In this document: piece by piece, positions 1-7,886 of the stretch | Position numbering within the stretch: position 1 is the first letter of the stretch | How the letters are laid out: the number at the start of each line of letters is the position of its first letter | DNA from: CAYFHQ01 sp964342805 | GTDB lineage: Bacteria; Bacillota; Clostridia; Peptostreptococcales; Acidaminobacteraceae | Length of the DNA stretch: 25,981 bases | Assembly: GCA_964342805.1 (NCBI GenBank) | Contig: CAYFHQ010000049.1 | Location: 1 to 25,981, forward strand | Direction of reading: 5' to 3' | Made by a program: the position numbers and the translations under genes | The notes under the pieces: generated by a model | What the model was told of the DNA's origin: nothing | Seen by the model: only the letters and a program-made list of their open reading frames with translations | Databases searched by the model: none

Positions 1-1203
1 CAGCCCATTATTGACAAGGTACGAGTGGCTGAAAAGGCAGGCAAGGTAATTGACGGCCATGGACCTGTCATCAGTGGGGAAACCCTCAATGCCTATGTGG
101 CTGCAGGGGTACGAACAGAACACGAGTGTGAGCATGTGGACGAAATGATTGAAAGGCTTCGTCTGGGCATGTACATCCAGATCCGTGAAGGGTCAGCTGC
201 CCGCAACCTGTCTGAGCTGGTCAAGGGTGTAACCAAGGAGAACCTCCGCCGTTGCCTCTTCTGCACGGACGACCGCCACCCTGGTGACATTTTAAAGGAT
301 GGCCACATTGACAATAACGTCCGCCTGGCCATGGAAAATGGGGTTCCGGCCCTGTCTGCCATTCGGATGGCAACCATTAACGCAGCGGAGTGTTACCACC
401 TATATGACCGTGGGGCCATTGCACCTGGCTACCTGGCCGACATGATCATCGTCGACAACCTACGAACCTTCACGGTGGAGAAGGTCTTCAAGAAAGGGCA
501 AATGGTAGCTGACGCTGGACTGGCCTTGTTCCAAGCGGAAAGCCTGTCTTCACCAACCGTGCTTGATACGGTTCGATTTAAACCCCTTGAAGCGGACAGT
601 CTTGACCTTGCCATGACGTCGGACATCGCCCGGGTGATTAAACTCATGCCCCATTCCATCGTGACTGAAGAAGCCATCCGCAAGGTGGATGTGAAGGAGG
701 GCAAGTTTGCCCATTCCAAGCACCTGGATATTCTGAAGATGGCCGTGGTGGAACGACACAATGCAACGGGCAATATTGGCCTAGGCCTGGTGGAAGGTTT
801 TGGCCTAAAGAATGGTGCCATTGCGTCAACTGTAGCCCATGACTCCCATAATCTCATTGTGATAGGAGACACCGACCAGGCCATGAGGCTGGCCATAGAC
901 GAAATTGAGAAGATTGGCGGCGGCTTGACCATTATCCATGATGGCAAGGTACTTTCTTCCCTGCCGCTTCCAATAGGTGGCCTCATGTCTGACCGTCCCC
1001 TCCATGAAATGGACGAGAACCTGGAGCGTATGCTGGACCTGGCCTATGACCAACTGGGCGTCAAGCGGGAGTTTGATCCCTTTATGACCCTAGCCTTCTT
1101 GGCCCTGCCAGTTATTCCAGAGTTGAAACTGACTGACGAAGGACTCTTTAATGTGAAGTCCTTCAGTTTCACGGACCTCTGTGTGGATGACGACGACCAA
1201 TAG
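1..1203 (+). CDS. ade: Adenine deaminase, 5'-truncated by window edge
   Basis: This is the C-terminal two thirds of adenine deaminase, which hydrolyses adenine to hypoxanthine and ammonia in purine salvage. The frame is open from base 1 (residues QPIIDKVRV...), so the GTG at 25 is an internal codon and the true start lies outside the window. About 400 residues remain of a family that usually has 550-600. Visible signatures are IDGHGP, EHECEH and the metal-site TDDRHP motif of the amidohydrolase superfamily. The closing barrel segment GAIAPGYLADMIIVD follows, and then the C-terminal adenine-deaminase domain with GGG and LPLPIGGLMSD. The gene ends in a strong terminator and has no linked downstream partner. 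Family assignment is firm. Confidence 0.95.
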   Translation, partial: QPIIDKVRVAEKAGKVIDGHGPVISGETLNAYVAAGVRTEHECEHVDEMIERLRLGMYIQIREGSAARNLSELVKGVTKENLRRCLFCTDDRHPGDILKDGHIDNNVRLAMENGVPALSAIRMATINAAECYHLYDRGAIAPGYLADMIIVDNLRTFTVEKVFKKGQMVADAGLALFQAESLSSPTVLDTVRFKPLEADSLDLAMTSDIARVIKLMPHSIVTEEAIRKVDVKEGKFAHSKHLDILKMAVVERHNATGNIGLGLVEGFGLKNGAIASTVAHDSHNLIVIGDTDQAMRLAIDEIEKIGGGLTIIHDGKVLSSLPLPIGGLMSDRPLHEMDENLERMLDLAYDQLGVKREFDPFMTLAFLALPVIPELKLTDEGLFNVKSFSFTDLCVDDDDQ

Positions 1204-1225
1204 GGTAACAAGTAGAGAATCTAGG

Positions 1226-1262
1226 ATGGGGCCCCCATATTGATCATGGGGCCCCATTTTAT
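1226..1262 (+). terminator. Intrinsic terminator of ade
   Basis: Two near-identical copies of the self-complementary block ATGGGGCCCCAT (1226-1238, with one extra C, and 1246-1257) face each other across a short AT loop. TTTTATTG follows. This is a very GC-rich stem with a T tract directly after the ade stop codon. Confidence 0.9.
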
Positions 1263-1286
1263 TGTATGGGAACAATAAAAGAGGGA

Positions 1287-1315
1287 TTGATTTCCACTGC
1301 GGAAACCAGTACACT
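1287..1315 (+). promoter_or_regulatory. Promoter of the cobalamin riboswitch transcript
   Basis: A -35 box TTGATT (1287-1292), a 17-bp spacer and a -10 box TACACT (1310-1315) precede the riboswitch. The spacing is ideal and the hexamers are moderately good. The start of transcription would be near 1322. Confidence 0.6.
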
Positions 1316-1335
1316 ATATATATGAACCGCATCAT

Positions 1336-1535
1336 AAGTTCCAAAAGGTGCCCGAAAGGGCTTTAAAGGGAAGTCGGTGAAAGTCCGACACGGTCCCGCC
1401 ACTGTAAAGAGGAGCACGTTTCAAATACCACTGAGTAATCGGGAAGGTGAGACGTTGTGTTGATTCTAAGTCAGGAGACCTGCCTATTGGAAAATACGTA
1501 ACCCCACGAGGATGGGTGTATTTGCAAGCAGTGCT
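1336..1535 (+). ncRNA. Cobalamin (B12) riboswitch
   Basis: The conserved core of the cobalamin aptamer is present in order. It begins with GGTGCCCGAAAGGGC and TAAAGGGAA, followed by GGTGAAAGTCC. The B12 box comes next as CCCGCCACTGTAA near 1395-1407, and then AGTCAGGAGACCTGCC at 1469-1484. A following hairpin (AAATAC...GTATTT, 1492-1522) carries CCCACGAGGATGGG, typical of the loop that kisses the aptamer. A classical terminator follows at 1550-1587, so this looks like a transcriptional OFF switch responding to adenosylcobalamin. No cobalamin synthesis or transport gene, and no B12-independent isozyme gene, lies downstream before the ogg-like gene, which appears to have its own promoter. Confidence 0.93.
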
Positions 1536-1549
1536 GATTTTGCTTATAC

Positions 1550-1587
1550 AAACCTTCCTACCAATTTTGGGAAGGTTTATTTTTTTC
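1550..1587 (+). terminator. Riboswitch-controlled intrinsic terminator
   Basis: A perfect 9-bp stem (AAACCTTCC 1550-1558, GGAAGGTTT 1570-1578) is followed by a run of Ts to 1586. It sits right after the cobalamin aptamer and is its likely expression platform. Confidence 0.9.
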
Positions 1588-1766
1588 CCTCTGGCCAGGG
1601 CGCATTGCTACCGCAGACTCATGGTGCGCGTAGCGGTTCACAGCACCGAACCCTTCATGTATGACCTCCTCCGGTCATACCTTGAACACTCTCGCACACG
1701 TTCGTTGCTGAACCGTCGACCCAGTCGACAATTTGCGGAGCCTTTTCTAAAGGCTCCTTTTTTTTG
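1588..1766 (+). ncRNA. Candidate B12-controlled small RNA
   Basis: Between the riboswitch terminator and a second perfect terminator lies about 180 nt with no convincing coding frame. An open frame from 1447 crosses the aptamer and both terminators and has no family resemblance. The stretch is rich in inverted repeats. GTATGACC (1659-1666) and GGTCATAC (1673-1680) form a perfect 8-bp hairpin whose 6-nt loop is TCCTCC, complementary to a Shine-Dalgarno sequence. GGTTC/GAACC and GTCGAC/GTCGAC pairs flank it. I see no separate promoter, so the RNA would be made by read-through when B12 is scarce. That it is a regulator is inference. It could instead be the decayed remnant of a former riboswitch-controlled gene. 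Confidence 0.45.
1737..1766 (+). terminator. Intrinsic terminator ahead of ogg
   Basis: A perfect 9-bp stem, GGAGCCTTT (1737-1745) with AAAGGCTCC (1749-1757), has a 3-nt loop and an 8-T tract. It closes the region downstream of the cobalamin riboswitch. Confidence 0.92.
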
Positions 1767-1808
1767 TTCACTTTCCTGGGTATGATACAATAGGAATGGA
1801 GGCAAACG

Positions 1809-2657
1809 ATGGATAAAAAATGGATTTCCTTTACTTCTGAACTTTGTGAATTGGACCAAATCTTTGACTGTGGCCAGGCTTTTCGCTGGCAGCGGATCAG
1901 GGACGGAGCCTATGTGGGCATTGTCAATGGAGAGCAGGTAGACATTCGTCAAGAGGGCCAGGAGGTCCAAATCTACTCCCGCCAGTCCGAGGCATTTTGG
2001 CACCACTATTTTGACTTGGACACAGATTATGGCGCCATCCTGGAGAGCCTTACTCAAAAAGATGAGACCATGGCCAAGGTTACTGCCTATGGCAAGGGGA
2101 TCCGGATTCTCCGCCAAGACCCCTGGGAAATGGTCCTCACCTTTATACTGTCCTCCAATAACAATATTCCCAGGATCAAAAAGGCCATTGAGTGCCTGTC
2201 TGAAACCTATGGAACACCCATAAGGGATGACAAGGGACAAGTCCTTGCTTATGGCTTGCCGACACCCGACCAGCTAGCCCAGGTTCCCCAAGAGGACCTG
2301 CGAACTTGTGGTCTGGGTTACCGGGACAAGTACGTCCACCATGTGGCCAACCGCATTGTAGATGGGACCTTTTCCATAAGTCAGATGGAGACCAGGAACC
2401 CTAAGGAAGTTGAAAAATCGCTACTTTCTTTGTTTGGTGTGGGAAAAAAGGTAGCAGATTGCATACTGCTCTTTGGAACACCCCATAAATTGGTATTCCC
2501 CATTGATACCTGGGTAAAAAAAGCAATGCAATATTTTTATCTGCCGGAATGTGATAATATTAAGATTATGGAAAAGTTTGCTTACGAGCATTTTGGTGCA
2601 TATGCGGGATATGCCCAACAGTATTTGTTTTACTATGCGCGGGCGCATCGTTTATAG
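1809..2657 (+). CDS. ogg: 8-oxoguanine DNA glycosylase, OGG1/AlkA type
   Basis: A 282-aa bifunctional base-excision glycosylase/AP lyase of the helix-hairpin-helix superfamily, acting on 8-oxoguanine in DNA. The N-terminal OGG domain shows DCGQAFRW, and the middle shows QDPWEMVLTFILSSNNNIPRI. The helix-hairpin-helix reads LFGVGKKVADCI, where the second K aligns with the lyase lysine of human OGG1. The catalytic aspartate follows in FPIDTWV. GGAGG at 1798-1802 lies 6 nt before the ATG. A possible promoter (TTGTTC, 16 bp, TACAAT) overlaps the end of the preceding T tract, so the gene is probably expressed independently of the riboswitch. The next gene starts 18 bp after its stop, which suggests co-transcription with the HD-GYP gene. 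Confidence 0.9.
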   Translation: MDKKWISFTSELCELDQIFDCGQAFRWQRIRDGAYVGIVNGEQVDIRQEGQEVQIYSRQSEAFWHHYFDLDTDYGAILESLTQKDETMAKVTAYGKGIRILRQDPWEMVLTFILSSNNNIPRIKKAIECLSETYGTPIRDDKGQVLAYGLPTPDQLAQVPQEDLRTCGLGYRDKYVHHVANRIVDGTFSISQMETRNPKEVEKSLLSLFGVGKKVADCILLFGTPHKLVFPIDTWVKKAMQYFYLPECDNIKIMEKFAYEHFGAYAGYAQQYLFYYARAHRL

Positions 2658-2675
2658 AAGGTTTGGGAGGAAAGT

Positions 2676-3824
2676 ATGCGTTTAGTACCCATTAAACATG
2701 TTCAAGAAGGAGCTGTTCTGGCAAAACCGCTCTACGACGCTGACGGACGTGTTTTGTTGCAAAGAGGAATGGAACTCAATGAAACCAGGCTAACAAGAGC
2801 CTTGGCCATGGGTTTTAAGTCCCTCTATATAAATGATGAATTCAGTACAAACTATATTGATGACATGATTGATCCAGCAACGCGGATCACCTCGGTTAAG
2901 GCCATGAAGGATAGCTTTAACAAGTTCGATAAGTTTGTAAATGCTAATAATAAGGGGACGACCAGTGCACGTCACTTGTCCACCCTGCGTTATGACTATG
3001 TTAGCGATATCAAAAATGCTGCTGGCAATATTATCGAGGAGTTACTTCTCAAAAGAGAACTTATGATCAATATTCAGGATATTAAGCACATGGAAGACTA
3101 CCTCTACCAGCACTCTGTTAACGTAGCGGTACTTTCTGTCCTCCTGGGCATGGACCTGGGTTATCCAGAAAGCAAGCTCAAGGAACTGGCCATTGGGGCC
3201 TTGCTCCATGACGTGGGCTATAACTTTGTTCCATCCAAGATCATAAACAAACCAGGTCCGCTGACAAGAAAAGAGAAGGACGAGATCGAGAAGCATACCC
3301 TCATGGGTTATGCCCACTTGTCGGATAATATTGACCTGAGCGCCCACATTCGTATGATTGTTTTGCAGCACCACGAATGGCTGGATGGCACTGGATATCC
3401 AAATAAAAAGGCAGACAAGGAAATCATAGAAATGGCCCGTATTGTTGCCATTGCTGACGTTTATGATGCTCTTACATCTGACCGACCCTACCGGGAAGCC
3501 CTCAACCCAAATGAAGCCATTGAGTACCTCTTGGCCTATGCCCACAGGCAGCTGGACCATAAGCTGGTGACGAGTTTTATTAAGCTTATTATTCCTTACC
3601 CAGTGGGAACCCTGGTTAAGTTGACCGATGGTCGGATTGGGGTAGTTGACAGCCTGGACCCAGACTTCCCTCTGCGTCCCCTGGTTCGAATGATCATACA
3701 AGACAATAGTAACCGAGTGCTCGTTGAAGAAATAGACCTCATGAAGGTGCCGAACGTCATGATCGAAGGTGTTCAGTATGAGTTGCCCAATTATTCCTTG
3801 GGTCATGCAATAAAGAAAATGTAG
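2676..3824 (+). CDS. HD-GYP domain protein, putative cyclic-di-GMP phosphodiesterase
   Basis: A 382-aa soluble protein. Residues 1-60 form the small N-terminal domain common in Gram-positive HD-GYP proteins (MRLVPIKHVQEGAVLAKPLY). The HD-GYP domain spans about 125-310. Its metal-site candidates are H146, H178-D179, H207 and the H232-H233-E-x-x-D-G-T-G-Y-P signature, with D261 in IADVYDALTSDRPYR. The usual HDxGK motif reads HDVGY here, so the normally conserved lysine is tyrosine (Y182). The C-terminal 65 residues resemble the small beta domain often found at the end of this class. Family knowledge predicts hydrolysis of cyclic-di-GMP to pGpG or GMP, but activity of this variant is uncertain. 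The next gene downstream is another cyclic-di-GMP-type protein. Confidence 0.9.
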   Translation: MRLVPIKHVQEGAVLAKPLYDADGRVLLQRGMELNETRLTRALAMGFKSLYINDEFSTNYIDDMIDPATRITSVKAMKDSFNKFDKFVNANNKGTTSARHLSTLRYDYVSDIKNAAGNIIEELLLKRELMINIQDIKHMEDYLYQHSVNVAVLSVLLGMDLGYPESKLKELAIGALLHDVGYNFVPSKIINKPGPLTRKEKDEIEKHTLMGYAHLSDNIDLSAHIRMIVLQHHEWLDGTGYPNKKADKEIIEMARIVAIADVYDALTSDRPYREALNPNEAIEYLLAYAHRQLDHKLVTSFIKLIIPYPVGTLVKLTDGRIGVVDSLDPDFPLRPLVRMIIQDNSNRVLVEEIDLMKVPNVMIEGVQYELPNYSLGHAIKKM

Positions 3825-3886
3825 ACAACGTTACTGCTGTATAGCTTTCGGGTATAAACTATGCAGACTATGACGGAGGACCCTAA

Positions 3887-5116
3887 ATGGATATATATAT
3901 TGCTAGACAACCTATTTTTGACACGAAAAAGAATGTGTTTGCCTATGAGCTCCTTTACCGGACCGACACGGTCAATAAGGCCGGTGTGGTAGACGGAGAC
4001 GCGGCAACGTCTTCTGTTGTGGCCAATGCCCTCATGTTGATCGGTTTGGATTCTTTAACTGAAGGTCGGCCCGCCTTTATCAACTTTACAAAAAACTTGA
4101 TTAATGAAGACATTCCCACTATTTTTGACAGTGAAAATGTGGTGGTGGAAATTTTGGAAGACATAGTGCCCGACGACGACTTTATTGAAAAGTGTCGCCA
4201 ACTCAAGGACGCAGGCTATACCCTGGCCCTGGATGATGTTGTCCTCCAGTACCCCCATGAAGAGTTGCTGCGGATGGTCGACATTATCAAAGTGGACTTC
4301 ATGTTGACCAATGCCTCAGAGAGAAGACAGCTGATCCAGCGGTATGCCAATACGGGGGTCAAGTTCCTAGCGGAAAAAGTGGAAACCAACGAGCAGTTCC
4401 AAGAGGCGGTTGACGCTGGTTATACATATTTCCAAGGCTACTTTTTCTCAAAACCGGTGGTTCTTTCCCGGAAGGATATTAAGTCTTACGCCCACAACTA
4501 TGTGCGGATTCTTTCCGAACTCAATAAGGACACGCCGGAGTATGAAAGCATTTCTCAAATTATCGAATATGACGTGGCCATGTCCTATAAGCTGCTACGT
4601 CTGATCAATTCAGCGGCCTTTTATACCAATAGTAAGATCACGTCCATCAAACATGCCCTTGTCATGCTTGGATTTAAAGAAATTAAAAAGTGGGTCTCCA
4701 TTGTTATGCTCCGAGACATGGGGGCAGACAAACCAGACGAGATCCTCCGTGCCTGTTTAGTACGTGGCAAGATGGGGGAAGTCTTGTCCAAGTACTATGG
4801 CATGCGGGGACGAAAAGACGAATTTTTCCTATTAGGCGTCTTCTCCATGATTGACACCTTAATGGACATGACCATGGAAGATGCGCTCAAAGACCTACCC
4901 TTTGAGGAGGACGTCAAGCAAGCCCTAATGGGCCAGCCCAATGCCTTTTCTGAGATCCTTACCATTATTAAGGGATATGAAAAGGGTAACTGGGACTACT
5001 TGTTCCTAAAGGCCCAGGAAAAAGACCTGGGCATGAACGTGTATCCAGATGCCTATATTGAAGCCGTTCAATGGACGACCAATATATTTGAGGCCGAGGC
5101 GAAATCAGTGGAGTAA
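3887..5116 (+). CDS. EAL-HDOD domain signalling protein (YuxH/CdgJ type)
   Basis: A 409-aa protein with an N-terminal EAL-like domain (about 1-195) and a C-terminal HDOD domain (about 200-390). The EAL motif reads ELL (21-23). Further conserved-position matches are N67, E88, D116-D117, K135 and E163, ending in QGYFFSKP. The loop after the two aspartates reads DDVVLQ and lacks the DFGTG segment of active cyclic-di-GMP phosphodiesterases. The family precedent is therefore for a degenerate EAL domain that works as a binding or regulatory module. HDOD domains are catalytically dead HD relatives found in signalling proteins. GGAGGA about 8 nt before the ATG supports the start. The gene lies 62 bp after the HD-GYP gene and 15 bp before the ArsR gene, so an operon is likely. 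Confidence 0.88.
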   Translation: MDIYIARQPIFDTKKNVFAYELLYRTDTVNKAGVVDGDAATSSVVANALMLIGLDSLTEGRPAFINFTKNLINEDIPTIFDSENVVVEILEDIVPDDDFIEKCRQLKDAGYTLALDDVVLQYPHEELLRMVDIIKVDFMLTNASERRQLIQRYANTGVKFLAEKVETNEQFQEAVDAGYTYFQGYFFSKPVVLSRKDIKSYAHNYVRILSELNKDTPEYESISQIIEYDVAMSYKLLRLINSAAFYTNSKITSIKHALVMLGFKEIKKWVSIVMLRDMGADKPDEILRACLVRGKMGEVLSKYYGMRGRKDEFFLLGVFSMIDTLMDMTMEDALKDLPFEEDVKQALMGQPNAFSEILTIIKGYEKGNWDYLFLKAQEKDLGMNVYPDAYIEAVQWTTNIFEAEAKSVE

Positions 5117-5131
5117 AGTTTGGAGATATAG

Positions 5132-5497
5132 ATGGCATCAGATATTACCCAGTACAAATGCGATTGCAATGTCATCCATCAGGAAGTGGTGGACGAAGTG
5201 AGAGGCCGTCTGACGGACAAGGATGAGCTACAAGACTTAGCCGCCTTGTTTAAGGTATTGGGCGACCCCACCCGGGTGACCATTATCACGGTTCTACAAG
5301 GGGTTGAACTTTGTGTCTGTGACCTGGCCCACGTACTCAACATGACCCAGTCGGCAGTTTCCCACCAGTTGCGGGTCCTGAAACAAGCTCGCCTGGTCAA
5401 GAACCGCAGGGAGGGAAAGATTGTGTACTACACCTTGGACGACGAGCATATCAGTGCCATTTTGGATATGGGTCTAGACCACTTGCGACACGACTAG
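5132..5497 (+). CDS. ArsR/SmtB-family metal-sensing repressor, CadC-like
   Basis: A 121-aa winged-helix repressor. The N-terminal CDC pair (YKCDCN) and ELCVCDLA in the recognition region match the cysteine thiolate site of CadC, which binds Cd, Pb or Bi. The last helix reads DEHISAILDMGLDHLRHD. This reproduces the D-x-H...H-x2-(E/H) spacing of the SmtB/CzrA zinc site, with H where SmtB has E. The protein therefore appears to keep both metal sites. The DNA-reading helix is MTQSAVSHQLRVLKQARLV. No cadA, czcD or other metal-efflux gene is adjacent. It lies 15 bp after the EAL-HDOD gene and is followed by a weak terminator, so its target may be its own operon or distant genes. Confidence 0.88.
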   Translation: MASDITQYKCDCNVIHQEVVDEVRGRLTDKDELQDLAALFKVLGDPTRVTIITVLQGVELCVCDLAHVLNMTQSAVSHQLRVLKQARLVKNRREGKIVYYTLDDEHISAILDMGLDHLRHD

Positions 5498-5542
5498 AAG
5501 TGAATAGTGTGAATAAGGGTGCTGACTTGGATCGACGACTGG

Positions 5543-5572
5543 AAAGGGTTGATCTGGGGGAGCTCCCTTTTT
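5543..5572 (+). terminator. Probable terminator after the ArsR gene
   Basis: AAAGGG (5543-5548) pairs with CCCTTT (5565-5570), enclosing a GGGGGAGCT stretch, and the stem is followed by TTG. The stem is short, so this is a moderate-strength call. The rest of the gap up to the CIRCE element (5573-5755) contains a G-rich stretch (5699-5744) but no gene I can support. Confidence 0.45.
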
Positions 5573-5755
5573 GATTGTATGGATGCTTAGCCTAAAAACG
5601 ACCCTTGGTGTCCTTATGCCATTCAGTTGGCCTTGGATTTGCGGGCTATTTGCCCCAAGGGGGTTGTTAAAGAATTGTGAACAAGCCTTGTGGACTTGGG
5701 TCGAACATGGGTGAGGGTGTTGCAATTACAGGGTTTAGGTGGGGTTGTGTCAAGG

Positions 5756-5782
5756 TTAGCACTCTGTTTCAACGAGTGCTAA
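5756..5782 (+). promoter_or_regulatory. CIRCE operator of groESL (HrcA binding site)
   Basis: A perfect CIRCE element: TTAGCACTC (5756-5764), a 9-bp spacer and GAGTGCTAA (5774-5782). By family knowledge it is the operator for the heat-shock repressor HrcA, whose gene is not in this window. Confidence 0.97.
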
Positions 5783-5788
5783 AACTCC

Positions 5789-5817
5789 TTGTATTGCCAG
5801 TGGATTTGTATTATGAT
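5789..5817 (+). promoter_or_regulatory. groESL promoter
   Basis: TTGTAT (5789-5794), a 17-bp spacer and TATGAT (5812-5817) lie immediately downstream of CIRCE. HrcA bound at CIRCE would abut the -35 box. The 5' leader contains a small perfect hairpin, GGTACA...TGTACC (5831-5845). A second promoter upstream of CIRCE cannot be excluded. Confidence 0.65.
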
Positions 5818-5900
5818 ATTGACTAGAAGCGGTACACATTGTACCCAAACCAAGGAAACCATCATACATAGCGTATGCCGGAAATAAGGAGGACGAAATT

Positions 5901-6158
5901 ATGCTTAAGCCACTAGGCAAAAGAGTTGTTATTAAGCAGGTAAAAGCTGAAGAAAAGACCCAAAGTGGTATTTTCCTACCAACACAGGCCCAGGAAGCCC
6001 CTCAGGTTGCTGAAGTCATGGCCATTGGTACAGAAGAGCTGACAGTAAAAGTGGGTGACCGTGTGATCTTCCCTAAGTTTGCTGGTACAGAAGTAAAGTT
6101 CGAAGGGGACACCCTGATCATTATTGAAGAAGAAAAGCTACTGGCAATTGTAGAATAA
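5901..6158 (+). CDS. groES: Co-chaperonin GroES (Hsp10)
   Basis: An 85-aa GroES, somewhat shorter than the usual 94-97. It forms the heptameric lid of the GroEL folding chamber in the cytosol. Visible signatures are LKPLGKRVVIKQ at the N-terminus and the mobile-loop region EEKTQSGIFLP. The core strand VKVGDRVIFPKFAGTEVKF and the C-terminal LIIIEEEKLLAIVE follow. AAGGAGG about 10 nt before the ATG supports the start. The gene is followed after 99 bp by groEL and is controlled by the CIRCE element upstream. Confidence 0.97.
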   Translation: MLKPLGKRVVIKQVKAEEKTQSGIFLPTQAQEAPQVAEVMAIGTEELTVKVGDRVIFPKFAGTEVKFEGDTLIIIEEEKLLAIVE

Positions 6159-6257
6159 GTCAAAGCGTAGCCTATTTCAGTTGGACGACATGTCCAGCAT
6201 ATCCGTGTACACATCAATGTCCCAGGACGTTGAGCAACCCTTTAAGGAGGAAGCAAA

Positions 6258-7886
6258 ATGGCAAAAATCATTAAGTTCGGCGAAGAAGCACGCCGTGGCC
6301 TAGAGTCTGGTGTGAACCAGCTGGCAGATACAGTGAAAGTTACATTGGGTCCAAAGGGCCGTAATGTGATTCTAGATAAAAAATTCGGTTCTCCACTGAT
6401 CACCAATGACGGTGTAACCATTGCCCGTGAAATTGAGCTGGAAGACCCGTTTGAAAACATGGGTGCCCAGCTGGTGAAGGAAGTAGCAACAAAGACAAAT
6501 GATGTTGCCGGTGACGGTACAACTACAGCTACAGTATTGGCTCAGGCCATTGTAACAGAAGGTCTAAAGAACGTTGCTGCCGGTGCAAACCCAATGATCC
6601 TCAAGCACGGCATTGAAAAGGCTGTTGAAGTTGCAGTGGACCACCTAAAGGGTATTTCCAAGCAAATTGAAGACAAGGCTGACATTGCTGACGTTGCGTC
6701 CATTTCTGCTGCTAACAAGTCCGTTGGTACCCTGATTGCTGACGCCATGGAGCGTGTGGGCAAGGACGGCGTGATTACGGTTGAAGAGTCCAAGACCATG
6801 GCAACTGACCTGGAAGTTGTAGAAGGTATGCAGTTTGATCGTGGCTATGTGTCTCCTTACATGGTGTCTGACACAGACAAGATGGAAGCGGTTATGCATG
6901 ACGCCTTTATCCTGATCACAGACAAGAAGATCACAAATATCCAGGACATCCTTCCAATTCTTGAAGCGATTGTTCAGCAAGGTTCTAAGCTACTACTTAT
7001 CGCTGAAGACATTGATGGCGAAGCCCTGGCGACTCTTGTAGTGAATAAACTACGGGGTACATTCGAGTGTGTGGCTGTTAAGGCACCTGGCTTCGGTGAC
7101 CGTCGTAAGGCTATGCTACAGGATATTGCTGTAGTTACTGGTGGTACGGTAATCACTGAAGAGCACGGTCTAAACCTTCAAACAGCGACAGTGGACATGC
7201 TGGGTCGTGCCAAGGCTGTTAAGATCGACAAGGACACAACAACAATCATCGACGGTATGGGTGCTGAAGAGGCAATCAAGGGCCGTGTGAATGAGATTAA
7301 GAACCAGATCGAGAACACAACATCTGAGTTCGATAAAGAAAAGCTTCAAGAGCGTCTAGCCAAGCTTTCTGGCGGCGTTGCAGTGATCAATGTAGGTGCT
7401 GCTACTGAAGTGGAAATGAAAGAAAAGAAACTTCGAATTGAAGATGCGCTCAACGCGACACGTGCAGCTGTTGAAGAGGGTATCGTTCAAGGTGGCGGTA
7501 CGGCCATCGTTACAGCCATTCCAAAGGTAATTGCCATGGCTGAGACCCTAGCAGGTGATGAAAAGACAGGTGCCCTAATCATTGCAAGAGCAATGGAAGA
7601 ACCCCTACGTCAGATCGCTAAGAATGCAGGCCGTGAAGGTTCTGTAGTGGTTGAGAAGATCAAGCACGCAGAAGCGGGTATCGGTTATGACGCACTGGCT
7701 GACGAGTACGTGGACATGATCAAGGCGGGTATCGTTGACCCAACGAAGGTAGAGCGTTCTGCCCTTCAAAATGCTGCGTCAATCTCTGCCATGTTCCTAA
7801 CAACAGAGTCTGCAGTTGTGGACATGCCAGAAGAAAACCCACCGGCAATGCCTCCAATGGGTGGCGGTATGCCAGGGATGATGTAA
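6258..7886 (+). CDS. groEL: Chaperonin GroEL (Hsp60)
   Basis: A full-length 542-aa GroEL, the ATP-driven double-ring chaperonin. Signatures include KVTLGPKGRNVILDK, the ATP-site VAGDGTTTATVLAQAI and the apical-domain KAPGFGDRRKAML. AAVEEGIVQGGG (the class I chaperonin signature) and the C-terminal MPPMGGGMPGMM tail complete the set. AAGGAGG 8 nt before the ATG fits a strongly expressed gene. It forms an operon with groES and ends in the UUCG-tetraloop terminator at 7994. Confidence 0.98.
   Translation: MAKIIKFGEEARRGLESGVNQLADTVKVTLGPKGRNVILDKKFGSPLITNDGVTIAREIELEDPFENMGAQLVKEVATKTNDVAGDGTTTATVLAQAIVTEGLKNVAAGANPMILKHGIEKAVEVAVDHLKGISKQIEDKADIADVASISAANKSVGTLIADAMERVGKDGVITVEESKTMATDLEVVEGMQFDRGYVSPYMVSDTDKMEAVMHDAFILITDKKITNIQDILPILEAIVQQGSKLLLIAEDIDGEALATLVVNKLRGTFECVAVKAPGFGDRRKAMLQDIAVVTGGTVITEEHGLNLQTATVDMLGRAKAVKIDKDTTTIIDGMGAEEAIKGRVNEIKNQIENTTSEFDKEKLQERLAKLSGGVAVINVGAATEVEMKEKKLRIEDALNATRAAVEEGIVQGGGTAIVTAIPKVIAMAETLAGDEKTGALIIARAMEEPLRQIAKNAGREGSVVVEKIKHAEAGIGYDALADEYVDMIKAGIVDPTKVERSALQNAASISAMFLTTESAVVDMPEENPPAMPPMGGGMPGMM

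Noticed and set aside
1447..1785. A 112-codon plus-strand frame after the cobalamin riboswitch core
   Set aside because: It starts inside the aptamer, runs through two intrinsic terminators, has no ribosome site and resembles no protein family.
5474..5725. An 83-codon minus-strand frame in the gap before CIRCE
   Set aside because: It overlaps the ArsR gene end, has low-complexity His/Pro/Ser content and no ribosome site.
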